Source: Stratiolaelaps scimitus (Eukaryota > Arthropoda > Arachnida > Mesostigmata > Laelapidae). From it: a DNA stretch of 64,000 nt. The stretch covers positions 20,573,501 through 20,637,500 of the forward strand of contig JABWDB010000002.1 of NCBI GenBank assembly GCA_019614645.1, in the 5' to 3' direction. This document shows, piece after piece, positions 24,440-37,900 of this stretch. The translations under genes and the position numbers were made by a program. Position 1 is the first letter of the stretch. The number at the start of each line of letters is the position of its first letter. The notes under the pieces were generated by a model. That model did not search any database. It was not told the origin of the DNA and worked only from the letters and a program-made list of their open reading frames with translations.

Positions 24440-25649
24440 ATTTAAACGTTGGTCGTGTTGATGTAGCTAATATCCTGCCACGAAGTTACGGGGAAGCCTG
24501 ACCTGCTGTGAATGAACCCGGCGCACGACGGTTCCGGGTGTGCGCGAACGTGACTGACCCCCGTATCTAGTCCTGCAGCTGGAGGCGGGGTCAGTTATAA
24601 TGCTATAGCTTCAGGGCTGACTCAGAGTCGGCTTGGATCCGGCCAGGCCAAGCTCCACAAGGCAGTACGTCAGCACCGCTTGCCTACTGAGGTCTAGCGC
24701 TCTGCTAACCGCACTGCTGCAGGGCGAAATTGCTACGTTCGCCTACGAGTGTGCGGTTTAGCTAGGTTGAATCTACATCAAGTGATATGATGGTATTGTT
24801 TTTTAATGTGTAACGCATGCATCAACAATTGTTTCTTGCACGTCGGGCGGCATATGCTAAGGATTTCAAAATTTCCCGTTACAACATTGCTCAGTGAGCC
24901 TTGTGTTTTGAGGGCTAAACGGACAATTATCCTTCGCTTGTTCAAACACCCTCACGAGGTTTCGTGGTGCAGAATCAGCAGTATGCGGTACAATTACACG
25001 TTTAGAAGAACATTTACATGCGAGAGCAAGCAGCCATGGAGCATCGTCCCGAGCATATTCCGTAGAGGGTAAGGACCATACATTTGAAGATGCAAATCGA
25101 CAGGATGACATGGCCTGAACCCGGTTGACTCGGTGCTGATTTTAGATGTTACTGACTGCAATGGTTGTCACACGCGTTATCAAGGCCTTTCGTCATCTCT
25201 TTCAATGACACTTTAAAATGTCTACCAATTACAGTTATGGCCCAAACGAATGTATAAACGTAGGAGCTGACTTGTCGAAGCTGCATTCACCGTTCGAATT
25301 ATTTCACAACGACTCAATCAATATATTTTAATTTTAGCTCTCTTGAATATGAAGTACACTAATTGAGTCATCTTGTAAACTGCAATAATAGATCGCCTAC
25401 CCAAAAAGATCCATCGATCGAACGGGTGTTCAACAACAGCAGAATTGTCCTTAAAATCGAGCGATTTACCTCCCTTCCGCGCCCTGACTAGGTGCTGATG
25501 TATTGTGAATCTATCAACAAGGTAGACATCACTTCTATGAGCTGTGTTACTGCTTGTCGCCGAATCTGGTCAGTACCTAATATATAGGCAGCAAATCCCA
25601 CCAACTGTGATAGAAAGAAGAGAGTGTGCTGAGACCAAATGACTCGATC

Positions 25650-25718
25650 ATTTCAGCTCTTATAGGGAACATCTTAAGGAGCGCTATTAGAGCGTAGGGT
25701 CTCCGGTTCGAATCCCTC
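25650..25718 (+). repeat. Degenerate tRNA-derived (SINE-like) fragment
   Basis: GGTTCGAATCC is a perfect RNA polymerase III B box. A weak A-box-like CAGCTCTTATAGGG lies about 50 bases upstream, a suitable distance. The flanking bases do not form a proper T-arm stem, so this is not a functional tRNA. Confidence 0.35.
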
Positions 25719-25902
25719 AGGACACAGAACACAGGAGAAGGAGAGGCTGAGATGACTGAGCGATATTTAGTAGGTGCGAGCCCACACTTCAGTGCAGATA
25801 GTAATGCTTCTCTCTTTTTTTCATTATTGAATTAATTGGATCGATTACCCGGCACTGTACTGACTGTATATGCCTCGTGTGTAATAGTGCATAGTGTCTT
25901 AC

Positions 25903-25940
25903 TTCGGAAAATGCCATATATATACATGACATTTTCCGAA
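25903..25940. repeat. 11-bp inverted repeat around a TA tract
   Basis: TTCGGAAAATG and CATTTTCCGAA are perfect complements separated by 16 bases of mostly TA repeat. Confidence 0.8.
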
Positions 25941-26548
25941 TATATATATTAACCTTAAGATAAATTATTACCTATGAACAGCGTGCAGCAACCGGCAGCA
26001 AGCCTAACATCAATTATGGTGATGGTAGCCAGCTGTCCATTATGGACATGTGAACGCAATTTGCATTTGGATTCGATACCCTATGCGGTCCAAGGCAAGC
26101 CATATGATTGGTAAATCGATTCGCTCCAGGAAACCAACGCATAATTGCAGTCGCGCAGACAATGAATACCAGATACGCACAGATATTTCGATCTTAGTCG
26201 TTGGTGGGGGGGGCGTCTGCGGTAGACGACAGTATATAAGTTGGGTGAATTGCCCGTTGTACTATGTGTTCTCGAGTAGGCATATGGCAATAGTACAATA
26301 GAAACAGGGCCAGTTTATTTCTAATTTCTGTAATTAATTTCTATAAAGACAAAAACATCACGCCAATGGTCGCCCTCAACCGGCCTCGCTGTTAGAGGTC
26401 CAACTGATCTCTACAAGATCGCAATCGTATAATAGATTTTTAGGCTAGAGCAGGACACGTAGAGACAACATGGTGGCTTCGTTGTTACAAAATCGTTGGA
26501 TTTGGATCGGCTGACAGTGGAGGCGAGGAAACAGGGTTCAGTACAGAG

Positions 26549-26672
26549 GATTCTTGTCAGGTACGAGTAAGGCAGAGAATAAGCAAAGGTGGCCCCGACA
26601 GGTCCTCATTGTAATACCTAAAGGGTTAAGAGCTGAGGCCTGTCAGATAGGGGAACAGCTGAGGGTCAGCTC
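26549..26672 (+). repeat. Dispersed repeat, copy 2
   Basis: About 124 bp, colinear with 3032-3157 with scattered substitutions and small indels. Both carry the terminal hairpin AGCTGAGGGTCAGCT and the inner inverted repeat. The inner repeat here reads GACAGG(T)CCTCA with TGAGGCCTGTC, so both arms changed relative to copy 1 while pairing was largely kept. Confidence 0.85.
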
Positions 26673-28068
26673 GAAAAAACAGTACAGAACTTTTATTTCA
26701 CTCGCTATTATTGCCAGACATTGAATAAAAGTATGGGATCAAACCTCGTATTGAAAATCATGTGTACCCACTTAAATCTAGAGACTTCGTCGCTATTCGT
26801 CACGTTATACAGGATGTACCTCCGACTTCAGAATTTTCTCATAAAATAAACAAATCGAAAAACAAATTCTGTGTTGAAACAATTATTAATCTACACACAT
26901 TTGTCAAGAATTATGTACAGTGTAGAGAAGATTACAAGCTATGATCTTTTCGCTGTGAATATTTCATTAAAGATTACTTCATCGGACTTCCTTCTATGAG
27001 AAAAACGATGTCTAAGAACAGTGTCCAGTTAGTCGCCATTCTCTTCTACTTCACTTGTACTGACTACTTCGTTTGCTGTGAACGTAACTTACGAGCAATA
27101 ATTATCATAAATGAACCTCCCCACTGTCTCATTGATACGCGATAATCGATGATAGCACTGCTGGTATTTTGTGGATAAAAACAAGGAAATCACAAGACAC
27201 CTGTGTGCTTCTGTGTCTCTCTATGTCCTCCCGGTTCTTCCAAATCCATGTTCTGTTGGGAGTCGCCCATCTGCGACGGAAGCGTGTTCTTCGACGGGAC
27301 ATGGATTAGGAACAACTTCTATATATCAAAATCATATAGAAGACAAAGTAATGTGAACGTCAGCTTAACTCACCTATACATCGAGCGAGCTCAGGATCTT
27401 CTGTCTTCTTAGCGTTGTTTTCCTTCTCTCCGCCAACTCGTAGGGTGGTGCGCATGTGAACAGAAGAAACTCTTTTATATATTCGTTGCTTTTCTTCAAA
27501 CAACGACAAATAATTGTTTGGTCGAACTTCATCGCTGGATGCTCAGTTCTCATCGTCCGTTTCCAAGTTAAATACAGGTTTTTCTTTCGCCTTCCTTTTC
27601 GACCAGACAATATGTGTGGACTCCGATCCTGCAAGCGACAGCATCCAGCAATAGGTCTCGATGCGTACATGACATGATGATGAGTTTCTGCTTCAAACGC
27701 TTTGACGAAAGGCGGAGCAGGCATTCGTTCTGTTGGACGACTTCTCAATGCGGGTTCCTGTTGACGTCTTGAAGCTCCCGTTACCGCCGGTACAAGATTT
27801 TGTTCAGCGACACGACGCCGATGTCGTGCTGCGGGTCCGGCACGTCGCTGACGAGGTGTGTGTACTCATGATGACGTGATTCCGATCGCCGGCCGTGTCC
27901 CCTTCGGCTTGTGAGACTGCGTCCCGTGCGAACTACGAGTTGCCCCCGGCTGCCAAGAAGCTACTGTGGGCAGCTTCGCTGGAGCGCTGCGGAGCTCCAT
28001 CGACTCCATCGGCATTTGCCCCGCCTCCAGGAGCCGAGCGTGCATGAGTACGCAAGCAAGTGAATAGC

Positions 28069-30159
28069 TCAGTGCCGCTTCGGGCTCCCGCTCGCATCGG
28101 GCATCGTATCGGCAGCAGCCACCATCGATGCCCCAGAGGCCGCCCTCTCCACATCGCGGTGGACACAGGACGTGATAAAGGAGTCGAGCCCCTGCACTCG
28201 CTTCATGAGAGAACAATTGCGGGCGTCCACCCGCACGTCTCCCAGCCAACCCTATATGCCCCTAATTTTTATAGGCGACATATAACGAGCCATGTAAGTA
28301 AGCAAACTTTAGAGGCGGGTGCCTCTATGTAGCCGAGACCGAACAAACGAGAGCGTATGTAAGTCAGTATAGGGACACAGAGACAAAGTCAAGCACTCGT
28401 ATTGGTAGGGAGTGAAGGCGCACAAAGAACTAGGCCGCGTTGCGCTGTTTGTTCTGGGGGCGTGTTCCGAAATGGACGCTTACCTGAGACGTGTTGCCTT
28501 AATTATATCATATCGAGCTGGGTAGTCGCGAAAAAAAAACACCAGCTTCCATGAAGGTAGCTCTTTCGAATGCTGTTGTAGAATATCAACTGATAGTCAA
28601 ATCAATAAGATGACTGCAGTTCTTACCAAGAGGAGGATTCGTCCCTAAAAACGGCTACTAATCTAGTGAAGTACGTGAATAGCATTAAGTACGTTTGAAG
28701 GCGCTCGAAGTGTCGCATCTGTCAAAGACGCGGTACTCAACCGGAATCACGGTGCCAATAAAACAAAATGCATTGGGAAAGTACTAAATTTAGCTGTATA
28801 GTTCTGAGTACAAATTGATCTCAGAGGCGAGCTAAGCATTTTCGCCATCGAAGAATAGAAAAAATTAGATACACGACGATTGGCTCGTCAATGTGTCGCT
28901 ATTCGTCAGGATCGTCTCTACATACATAAAGGCACCGTTGTACAGGCAATATGTTGGAGGAGAATTCGGTGTAGCGCAAATTATTGACGAAGCAAGGCGA
29001 TTTTGTTCCTGCCTCCCAGAAGCTGGCCTCATGCCATAGTAACAGAGTGGCGGGACAATGCGCATACAGCAACAGATGCCCGAACGATGATCTAAAGCTA
29101 TAGCTTCGTCGTGCGATATGGCATATCAATTTTTTGCACCAGACCCTTTGACCAAAGGGACCCTATGGAATTCTCCTATTACAACATAGCAGTCTGCCGA
29201 TCTATATCTACTCGCCAAGGTTTGGTCACCGTGGATATCGGCATGATCTCGGCCGATTGAAGCAGTCGATGTCAATGCGCCTTACGGCATTAGTCTCCGA
29301 GAGAGAGACTTGGGGAGACGGCAGAGTGCCCTTCTCCTCAGGATATCCCGTGGCAGCTGCTGATGGCGCGTAGCTGGCCCGCGTCTGCTGCCCCACCCCC
29401 ACCGGATTCCCTGGCTTGGACGGCGCGGTCGTACGCGGCGTCCTGACGGAGGCGAGTCGCCGGTGCGATTCAACCGATGGTGGTAGCGCAGCGAATCTAA
29501 CATCATCGAGTTCGAGAGCGGCAACCCTTACTACCGCCTTACACAGTGTTACATGTTATCTGCCGAGGAGCCGACTCGCACGCTAGTCTCTCCTACGGAC
29601 TAGCGACGTAAATGCAACGCCGCGAGCCCAACCTATCGTCAGCGTGAAGTCTACCCATTCCCCAAATTCACCCATCTGTTTGAGTGAATGAGGGCTGCGA
29701 CGAGAGCTCGCCGAGGTGACTGAAAGCGAATCGCGTGAAGCCGTAAAACTACTACTTCTGACTAGGCTTCCCCCCTCCCACGCCTGTATCGCTCCAGAAT
29801 TTGGGGTCGCCTTTACCCAGTCTATCACTAGCGTGAATATAGTCACGCACTGTGCCGCTACCCTTTGACGACGGTCTCCGTCAAAACTTCAATTTGTCAT
29901 CTACCTACAGGGGGGGCCATTTCGAACCTTCTGGAGCGCGCGGAGCTCACCGTTCCTGGTTTCGGATCGTCCCATTCATCGTCGTCGGCAGTGATTGTGT
30001 ATTACTGCGGTTGAAAGTGGCCTCAGCAAGCTCCGATAGGTGCTCCTTTTGTGTGGAGTGTTTATCTCGTGAAGTGTTTCTCGTGCGCTCATCGAAACTA
30101 CGGACTAGAATCTGTGTAAGCGGTGCATCACCTGTTAGTCGAACCGAAACCGCATTCAC
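28069..30159 (-). CDS. Candidate multi-exon gene for a disordered, Ser/Thr/Ala/Pro-rich protein
   Basis: Proposed exons on the minus strand: 30159-29951 (ATG start, donor GTGAGC), 29719-29672 (acceptor TTTCAG, donor GTGAAT), 29526-29286 (donor GTAAGG) and 28200-28069 (ends at TGA). Joined they give 209 residues with frame kept at each junction. The protein is hydrophilic and low in hydrophobic clusters, with a long Ser/Thr/Ala/Pro-rich middle; no domain is recognised. The first two exons have good splice signals. The third has a weak acceptor and the fourth is the least certain. Plus-strand frames are open across parts of the same GC-rich DNA, so this is a working model only. Confidence 0.33.
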
Positions 30160-31427
30160 TACTCTGGCTTAAGGCCAAAGCTTTCAATGAGCCGTCGGCA
30201 GAAAACGTTCGCAACGAGTTGTTGAGAATTGAATGCCATCGACGTCATTGGTCAGCAATGATTTGCTGATCAGCAGCAAATCCGCTATTGCGAGACCAAA
30301 AAAAACAGCAAGCACAACAACGAGAACCCGTCAACGTTGATGGCATCAGGAACATAAGGGACAAAATACATCGACAGACAGAATTCGTCGACGTGTCGCC
30401 AAACCACTGATCTGTGTGCGATACGCATAGGTGAGCAGCGGTAGGTTTTGGGATGGACAATTAAGCTCCTATTGCTAAGGTTGTTGCAAATACTGCGTCT
30501 ATAATAATAAGCCGCGAGGCAATCTCGAGAAGTTTAGGACAAAAAGGTTACGAACGTCAACCATTCCGACAAAGTTAATTACAAACTCGTGATCGTGTTA
30601 TTTTGTGCCACGCCCCCTGCTCTGATTGTGGTGCGATCCGATCAAATTGGTGTGGAAAAATCTCTCCCTCGCCCCCAACTACTTCAGATCTTTCCTCGGA
30701 ATTCGAGAAACTCTTGGGCAGCAGCCCCCTGAGTTGGTTAGCGTGTTGCTGCTGTTCGGCCGATTTCCACCGTGCTATGGGTTGAACTATGGATTAAGTA
30801 TATGACCAGCATTGTGTCGATGAACGTCCCGTCTTCCAGCAGCTACAATTCGTCAACGTAGTTACGTCTGTGTACACAAGTACAACATACAATTTAATTT
30901 AATCGTAAGTATTGTATAACTGGTAGCGGAGTATTGGCGATTCTAATAATGATATGGATAAATAGGTTTTGTTTATATAAAATACAATGGATTATTGAGT
31001 AATGATCGACAATGGAAATGCGCCCAATCACCATACTTGCTGAAGAGTGGATTAGTACTCGATACCTCTTCATATATAAGACCTATATATTGAGTATTTT
31101 AAAAAAGTGAAATAAGACTTTCGGGAATCATTTAAACCAGAGGTTTTGAAGGAGACTAAGTGACTAGAGTAGACTTTTACTACTTTATTCAGTAAAAAGA
31201 ATATAGTTACCGTTGACCCAACATCAAACGTCCGTGATTGGCGCATTCTATATTTCGATTTACAACTGGGAATGCTTATCTTATTAAATATTTATTTATC
31301 ACCATGAGTGATCAAATTTACTACAGCACCCCGCTAAGTCTGCTGTCCTAAATTCAACTTGGAAATCACCCGGGTCTACTATTTTCAATGGATTCAACAT
31401 TGTCTTAATTAATCGATTTCGCAATAT

Positions 31428-31493
31428 ATGCCGGGAAAGACGGTAACTAAACCTGCGGAGAAGGCCACCCCAGAAACCGTCAAACTATCGTCA
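31428..31493 (+). CDS. Possible short first coding exon
   Basis: ATG followed by 21 codons of hydrophilic, lysine-rich sequence (MPGKTVTKPAEKATPETVKL...) and an ideal donor, TCA/GTAAGT. I could not find a downstream exon in matching phase: an Ala-rich open stretch ending in a donor at about 32144 needs a different phase. No function can be given. Confidence 0.25.
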
Positions 31494-33568
31494 GTAAGTC
31501 TTCCGCAGGAGATTTTGCAAGTTTCCGAACGCCCTCTATGCATACACGAACACATATCGAATTGATCGCCCTTTTGAATCGACCATGGCGTTCTTCTTAC
31601 ATTCGTCGTACCAACACACAACTGAGCCCCGGGATGCAGCTATTTCCTACAATAACGTCCGCCGCATCATTACGCGTCATTTTGCCCACGACACGAGCCC
31701 ACATCTTCTACACTTTCAAATACTCTAGTTTAATCTCGTATATCGACAGTAGCTTAACAAGGAGCATTGTAGCTCTCCGATGAAACGACTAACCGTAATG
31801 TCGCGCGCGTTATTTTGTCCTACGCTCGTATCGATTATTCGGCTTTTGGGATTGAGGCGGCCGCTGCGGCGGCGGCGGCAACAGGAGTCGCCGCAACGCT
31901 GGCCTGCCCTGCCTGACTATGTACAAGCGACAATTTACATATATGGATGTGTATGGATTATATTATATTTACTTGCGAATCGGTTGTCTTCCTCCGTCTG
32001 TCGGCGTACGAACGCTCATCGAACACCGACCCTCGAAGTCTAGCTGATAACATTGACTTCGACGCACACACGGCGGTATCATCTGCTACAGAACCAGTAC
32101 CAGCAGCAGCAGGTGGACAGAAAGCCTCTCCTCTGTTTAAAGCTGGTTAGTCGTCATCATCAGAAGCAGCAGATCGAAATGTCACCAAATGAAATGCCAA
32201 GGCAGAATGCGAGCCTATACCCCGTCCACTGGCTGAATTCATAATAATGCCCTTGTGATGCTCATCGCTATGTAGCGCGTGTGAAATCCATTCGTACTGA
32301 TATATGCAGCTGTTATTGTGTTGCCCAAAAGTTGAAAATGATCCAGTCTAATGGGAGGAAGGCGGATCTTCCCAATGATTGTGTACGCTTCCAAATGGCT
32401 CTTGGTTTTGCTCGCATACGATTTGGCAATAGCCGTTACTGCCGGCATGAATCACAAATATACCATATCGCAGTTAGGTTCACGCGTGCATATGTCCCAA
32501 GAATTTCTCCAGTGAAGATAATTATACGAAATTAATTAACGCTTTAACAGACGGTTATTCTTCCCGATCGGGCCAGCCTATTCAGAATAAATTCACTTGA
32601 ACTGAAACAATTACAATCAGCCAATCATTGTCGGCGAAACACATACTCCTTTCACATACATTTACCTTTGTAACGGAAAATTCCGATTTTTTACTCCAGC
32701 TGCACTGCCCCAACGGCCGGTGCATAGCACTCACCAATCGATCACACCGGGCACTAACCCGATAATGACACACGGCGTCTTCGGGCTGCCAATTCATAAA
32801 CTCACTCCGGACAACATGGAACATGTAGCCGTGACTTCAATTCAACCAATACCTTCAGCTTGAACTCCGTTGTTATTCGGCTCGCCATGAACGAGGCGTG
32901 TCGCTTATTCTCCGTTCAGCAGCCGCGACACGAAGTCTGTTGGCCGCTAATGTGCGCGGCTGCTGTAGTATCGTGGCGAGGCAAATCGGCTCGAAGGGAT
33001 GCATGTTTGTCGGGGTTGAAAACTTGTCATGTTCGGTTGGATTCGTCGCCGAACAGTTCGATATGGGCAGACGAGTTCTACGGGGGGAAGCACCGGTTGA
33101 ACTCAATGACTGAATGAGAAAATGCTGTCCGTATCCTGTTTCCTGTGTAGTGTTGGGGTTTATCTGCAAAATCGAACTATGACCAGCAAGAGGGCGCCAG
33201 CCGAATATAATAGATTGATTGATCATCTGCAATGTAAACATAGAAACTGTTGTCACGACGCTTGTTGCGTTGTTGTTGTTGTTGTTGTTTGGGGGGGGCA
33301 GATGAGTGAAATGCGACTCTAATATCTGCGCTAGTTACCATTTCGGTGTCACGAATTATTCATATATCAGTAATAATGGAAATAATACAATAATGATAAT
33401 TATTGTTAGTTTGGTGTAGGTTGCATAACATATGTGCCCTATTTGCGATGCTCGAAGCGGCCACCTTTAGCATCGCAATCAAAGGCTGAGAGGACTCTCT
33501 GCTGCGCCCCTATGTGGCAGGTCTCTACATTTAACCTCCAGGAATCGCCACGACTACCTATATTTTAA

Positions 33569-33640
33569 TCGGTCGTACCTGGCAAGAATGCACAGATGAA
33601 GGAATATGATCACTAAATCCGAAGATTCTCCAAAGCGTCT
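33569..33640 (-). repeat. Dispersed repeat, copy 4 (partial, reverse)
   Basis: The reverse complement reads GAATCTTCGGATTTAG..., then CCTTCATCTGTGCATTCTTG and CCAGGTACGA. It aligns with the start and upstream flank of copy 1 (about 2994-3050). The rest of the unit is missing here. Confidence 0.55.
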
Positions 33641-35329
33641 GGCAGCATTTGATCCCAAGTTATATGTATGTCCCGTCTGTCTATAAGTTCAAGACGCTCA
33701 CCAGAAGACCCTCAAGGGGACATCAGAGGCTACCTTTGAACAACCATTCTGCAACAATCTAGAACCCGCCTTTAAACAGAGGACCTAAAACGGTGATATA
33801 TTTAACGGGATAAAAACTGGGTATAGCGGACAAGTCAGCCCCAAGCTTTCATAGGTTTTACTAGGCCACGTATTTTCGACTGAGGAAAAACGACTTGATT
33901 AGCTGCCGTACACCGAGAGTCGTCCCTGACGCTCCGCAAGCCGCTCCTGGGAAGTTGATGCCTCTTGCTCATTTTAGACGACATGGATTGAATGTGCCGA
34001 CAGCGTCCCCTGTTGTTACGGTCGTTCGAGAAATGAAATAAATAATAAAATCAGCTTGCTGTACACTGAGGTATAAAGTTTGGCAAGAAGTATTATATTA
34101 TTACTTAGGTGTCATTAACTCGTATCTCAACTCTATACTCGTAGAGGGAAGAGCTTTGACTACAGGGCCGCGACTTTATCTTGACTCAGATGGGCCTTCC
34201 TCTCCGAGCTGTAAACCAGGTCCCTTTCTTCCTGTCTGTGAGCTTACTAATTCTCCAATATCCCGATAGAGATGAAATAACTAAGACAAATCAGTTTCAC
34301 AAATCAAACTGTTTTCTGTGAAACGAATAAGAACTATCCGAAATCTAAGTTCCATCCATTCGAAATAGCTGAACAAATCCAGCTGGCCCAATCGTACCGA
34401 TGCAACTATTATATATCTAACTCGTGCTAGATGCTCCGCTTTCCAATCAGGATCCCAGGTTTAAATACGCTCCTACGCTTACCGAGGTGTAACTTTGCGC
34501 CGTTCGGCAAAAAGGGGAACTATTGCGCCAGGCTTGTGGTCATCACAGGGGCGTAACCGACCTGACGGCACCAAATGCCCGAGCTCATACGCGATTCTAC
34601 GAATACGGACGTCCAAATGAGCACGGAACGGACAGAGGAGAAACACGATGTCTTCTTACGATTGTGTTATTATTGATGAAGCATTGTCGACGACTTAGAA
34701 CAGTAGCGGGGGAGGGCCGGGGGGTGCGAATGTCGAATACCGGATCAATAGAAGCCTTCGACTGTTTCTGCCGCTGATAGCGTGACGTGGCTGGCCATGC
34801 CATCTGCATTAGCGTCTACGTCGTGCTGTGCCGCTCTGCACCAGAAGGTGGACGCTAACGGACGCCTTAAGAGTTTCACAGTTCTAGCTGATATATCAAC
34901 GTTGGGCCGTGACAAAAGGCAGATCACGAATGGGGAAAACAAATAACTAAGCTGTATTGTACTGCACAGTAAGAATACGTATCATATTATCGTATCAATC
35001 GTTTCATTATCGTGGTTGGCAACGTTAAACATAGCATCTGATTCATTGCAGATCTGATCTATCGGCTTGTTATGCTGACCGATGACGACACAGTGATATG
35101 ACACTTCGTCAGGGGCTTTTCAGTTCGAGGCTATTGTCGCGAACGTTGATATAAGAGTGCATCCACCACTAGGAGATTGCGCCGACAATATCATAATTTA
35201 CTATTGACTATCGAAATAGGACGTAACTGATATATATGTTATATTTAGCCGTTATATACTTAGCCGTCCAAGCCACCGCGCTGACGGGTATGAGGAATCA
35301 CGTAGCCTTCTATAACATACCGTATATAT

Positions 35330-35362
<33 letters not shown>

Positions 35363-36009
35363 TTCCCTCATTGAATAAAACGGTCGGCCTCGTGTTTAGT
35401 TGTCAAGATCATTCACCTAGGCCCAATTATTAACTCTGGCACAGCGACACCGTTACAGTCGACATCTTCCTTGTTAGTGTAGCGTGGGCCATCATCCATC
35501 CGCCCCCACCTACCGATCCAAATCGTTCCTATATTACGTATATACACATGATTCAATATGCGTTAATGAGACTGTGCAATTAAACAAGTCATGGCCCCGT
35601 CTGCAATGCGTAAAGTGTTGCTTAATCTTCCCGCTCTAATGCCCCCTGAGCACGCTAAGAATCGGCGCACATATGTATTTGGATATCTGTGTATGACTTT
35701 GTGCGCTCCTCGAGTGCGTCTGAATATTGAGCAATTCCTCCATAGTGGCTTACCTTATGCAGAATATCGCGGTGACCGTCATGGCCACTCATCCGAGTCC
35801 TAGCCATCTACCCGAGCACTTGACGCATTGCATAGCATCATACCGCTTGACATTATGAGGTCAACCTGTGACCTCCACGATGCCCCTATCGTATAGCAGC
35901 ACAACGATTAGTCTCAGTGGTTCACTGAGTAGGAGTGAAGCTGCTTGTTCGGCTGGTCAGTGCCAGGCTACGGCTAGGATCGAACTGATTACGAGTCAAG
36001 GCAAACCCG

Positions 36010-36522
36010 TCATCCCTCCCCCGAAAGTCGTCTACGAGCTATCGGGTTCCTCAGATCTATGTTTATAGGGCGACGTTCTTTCATTATGACAGATTTGCGA
36101 GCAGGCACGTAGTATGAGCGGATATGGAGCGAACCTCTCCATATTGCTACTGTACATGTGTCTATGATGTATGGGAAGAGTCTAGCATAATCGTCTTGTG
36201 TGATCTCATACGTCGTGGCGTATTGAACATGGAACGATTTAGGATTAGTTATGATATACTGTATTCTCGAACGAACAATACGGACTCTGTCTTCGCATAG
36301 ATCCCCCTCACATATGGGAGAACGATATATAGTAGCATTTTTATTGGCAGTTGAGAAGGACACGGAGGAAGTTATAGAGATCAACAAAGGGCCTGGATAC
36401 AGGTTGCGTTTGTTGCAATCTATGCTATATGTAAAATACAATATTTCGAGGTCGCAATGCCATGGAGAAATGTCCTCATAGTGAATTGGGGGCATGATTT
36501 TAAGTAAAGTTGGTCTCTGCAA
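36010..36522 (-). CDS. Uncharacterised 170-codon open frame
   Basis: This is the longest open frame in the 30-37 kb stretch that is not assigned to a recognised gene. Composition is rich in Ile, Tyr and Arg, with no signal peptide or membrane segment. I recognise no motif. The codons are AT-rich like the surrounding DNA, so it may be a chance frame or a young gene. There is no clear promoter or poly(A) signal. Confidence 0.2.
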   Translation of the reverse strand: MQRPTLLKIMPPIHYEDISPWHCDLEILYFTYSIDCNKRNLYPGPLLISITSSVSFSTANKNATIYRSPICEGDLCEDRVRIVRSRIQYIITNPKSFHVQYATTYEITQDDYARLFPYIIDTCTVAIWRGSLHIRSYYVPARKSVIMKERRPINIDLRNPIARRRLSGEG

Positions 36523-37900
36523 TCACAGGCTTCGACGTAAGGCAGCAGGTGATCTATCCAATATAGCATTATAGTTTAGTGTTGTGTTTGTGTTGTATGC
36601 TTATTTACCATAGCTGACCTCAAGCTAAATCGCGATAATCGAGGATAGTTGAACAACAAATCCGCGTGTTTACTGACTTTCACGCCGATCAGTGTATTCA
36701 TTTGTAGCTAGTTGACAGTCATTCGTAGATAATCGTAACAGATTATCGTAACCTTGCGTCGAGGACCTGCGAACGTTTCATTTCTGTTCAATATCAAACA
36801 CATAGGCCAATGTGTAGAACATTTGAACAAGAACATCATATGATTCAATTACAATATATGCTTCAAAATTATATACCAAAATGGCGTTGCCTGACCTTGC
36901 GGAGCTACACAAGCATGTGAAATGAGTCTTTTTCGCGGTTCAAAGGATTCGATGATTCTATTCAGCGAGGAGCAACTTAACCAAAGGCCCTCCTTTAAGG
37001 CAAGGGAGTCACCTATTCATTGTAGTTGCTCTATTAAAGATCGAACTATAATACATATGCCATTCGAAATAAAGCATCGCAATCTTTGACAGGTGGTCAA
37101 AAACGAAAATATAAGAAATCCATTTTTTTTTTATATGACAACAATGCCACCAGACCTTTTTTTTAGTTTCAAATGCACAAAGCCAACAAGCACCTGTTTT
37201 GAATCCTATTGATTTGTGTACGAGACGTCTGATAGCACCCGGTTGGTCACGCTCTCTTGCCAGATGACGTATGGCTATTTTTGTTATTGATTATAGATGA
37301 ACCCATAACTGCGAATGTTCATATGGCACAGCGATATCGACAGCAATATAGGCTGTTTGTCGCTAGGCTTGATCACGCTGCTATGGGAACATATCAGCGC
37401 TGCTGTTAAAAATCGAACTATCGAACTCGAATACTGAAGTGAACAGAGGCACACTTCAAGGTGGCCGAGGGCTACCTTGAGTTGTGTTGAAACCATCTGC
37501 GCGTGGCTCGGCGACCAGACGTATGTGTGTTAGAGTTGATCTGCGTACCTGTTTATGCATCCGCCGCCACCGGTACCTAATGGAACGCATCTACCCATCT
37601 GTATTCCTCTAAACAGCTCGGTATGGAGGACGCTCAGTGAAACATTGGCTTAGCTGATTCAGTTAACAAACGACGAGAAGTCGAAGGACATTACGCAGCA
37701 CGATCAGCAGCTTTGAACGGGTACCGGTTGCATCATCAAATGCCGTGCTGAATGAATTTATCCTCGAGGGAACCGTTATGCAAAAGCTCACATAGGCAGT
37801 TAGACTAGATAATATAATATGAATTGTTCAATATCCAGTCGTCGTCGACTCGTGATTTATGTTGACCGTGCTCATGCTGTTTGTCTCTATATCTTTTCAG

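Larger units (their letters stand above)
23229..28068. other. Gene-poor region with repeats and short doubtful frames
   Basis: It contains the (ATT)n tract, a candidate minus-strand exon (24170-24439), a degenerate tRNA-like B box (about 25704-25714), an 11-bp inverted repeat (25903-25940) and dispersed-repeat copy 2 (26549-26672). From about 27.4 kb to 28.2 kb the minus strand has several overlapping open frames in GC-rich sequence; I could not choose a coherent gene from them. Confidence 0.5.
30160..37900. other. Gene-poor region upstream of the kinesin gene
   Basis: It holds a possible tiny plus-strand first exon (31428-31493), a 170-codon minus-strand frame (36010-36522), dispersed-repeat copy 4 in reverse (about 33569-33640) and TA-rich tracts near 35.32-35.36 kb. 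GC-richer patches at 32.8-33.1 kb and 34.5-34.9 kb show overlapping open frames on both strands and no recognisable protein. Confidence 0.5.
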
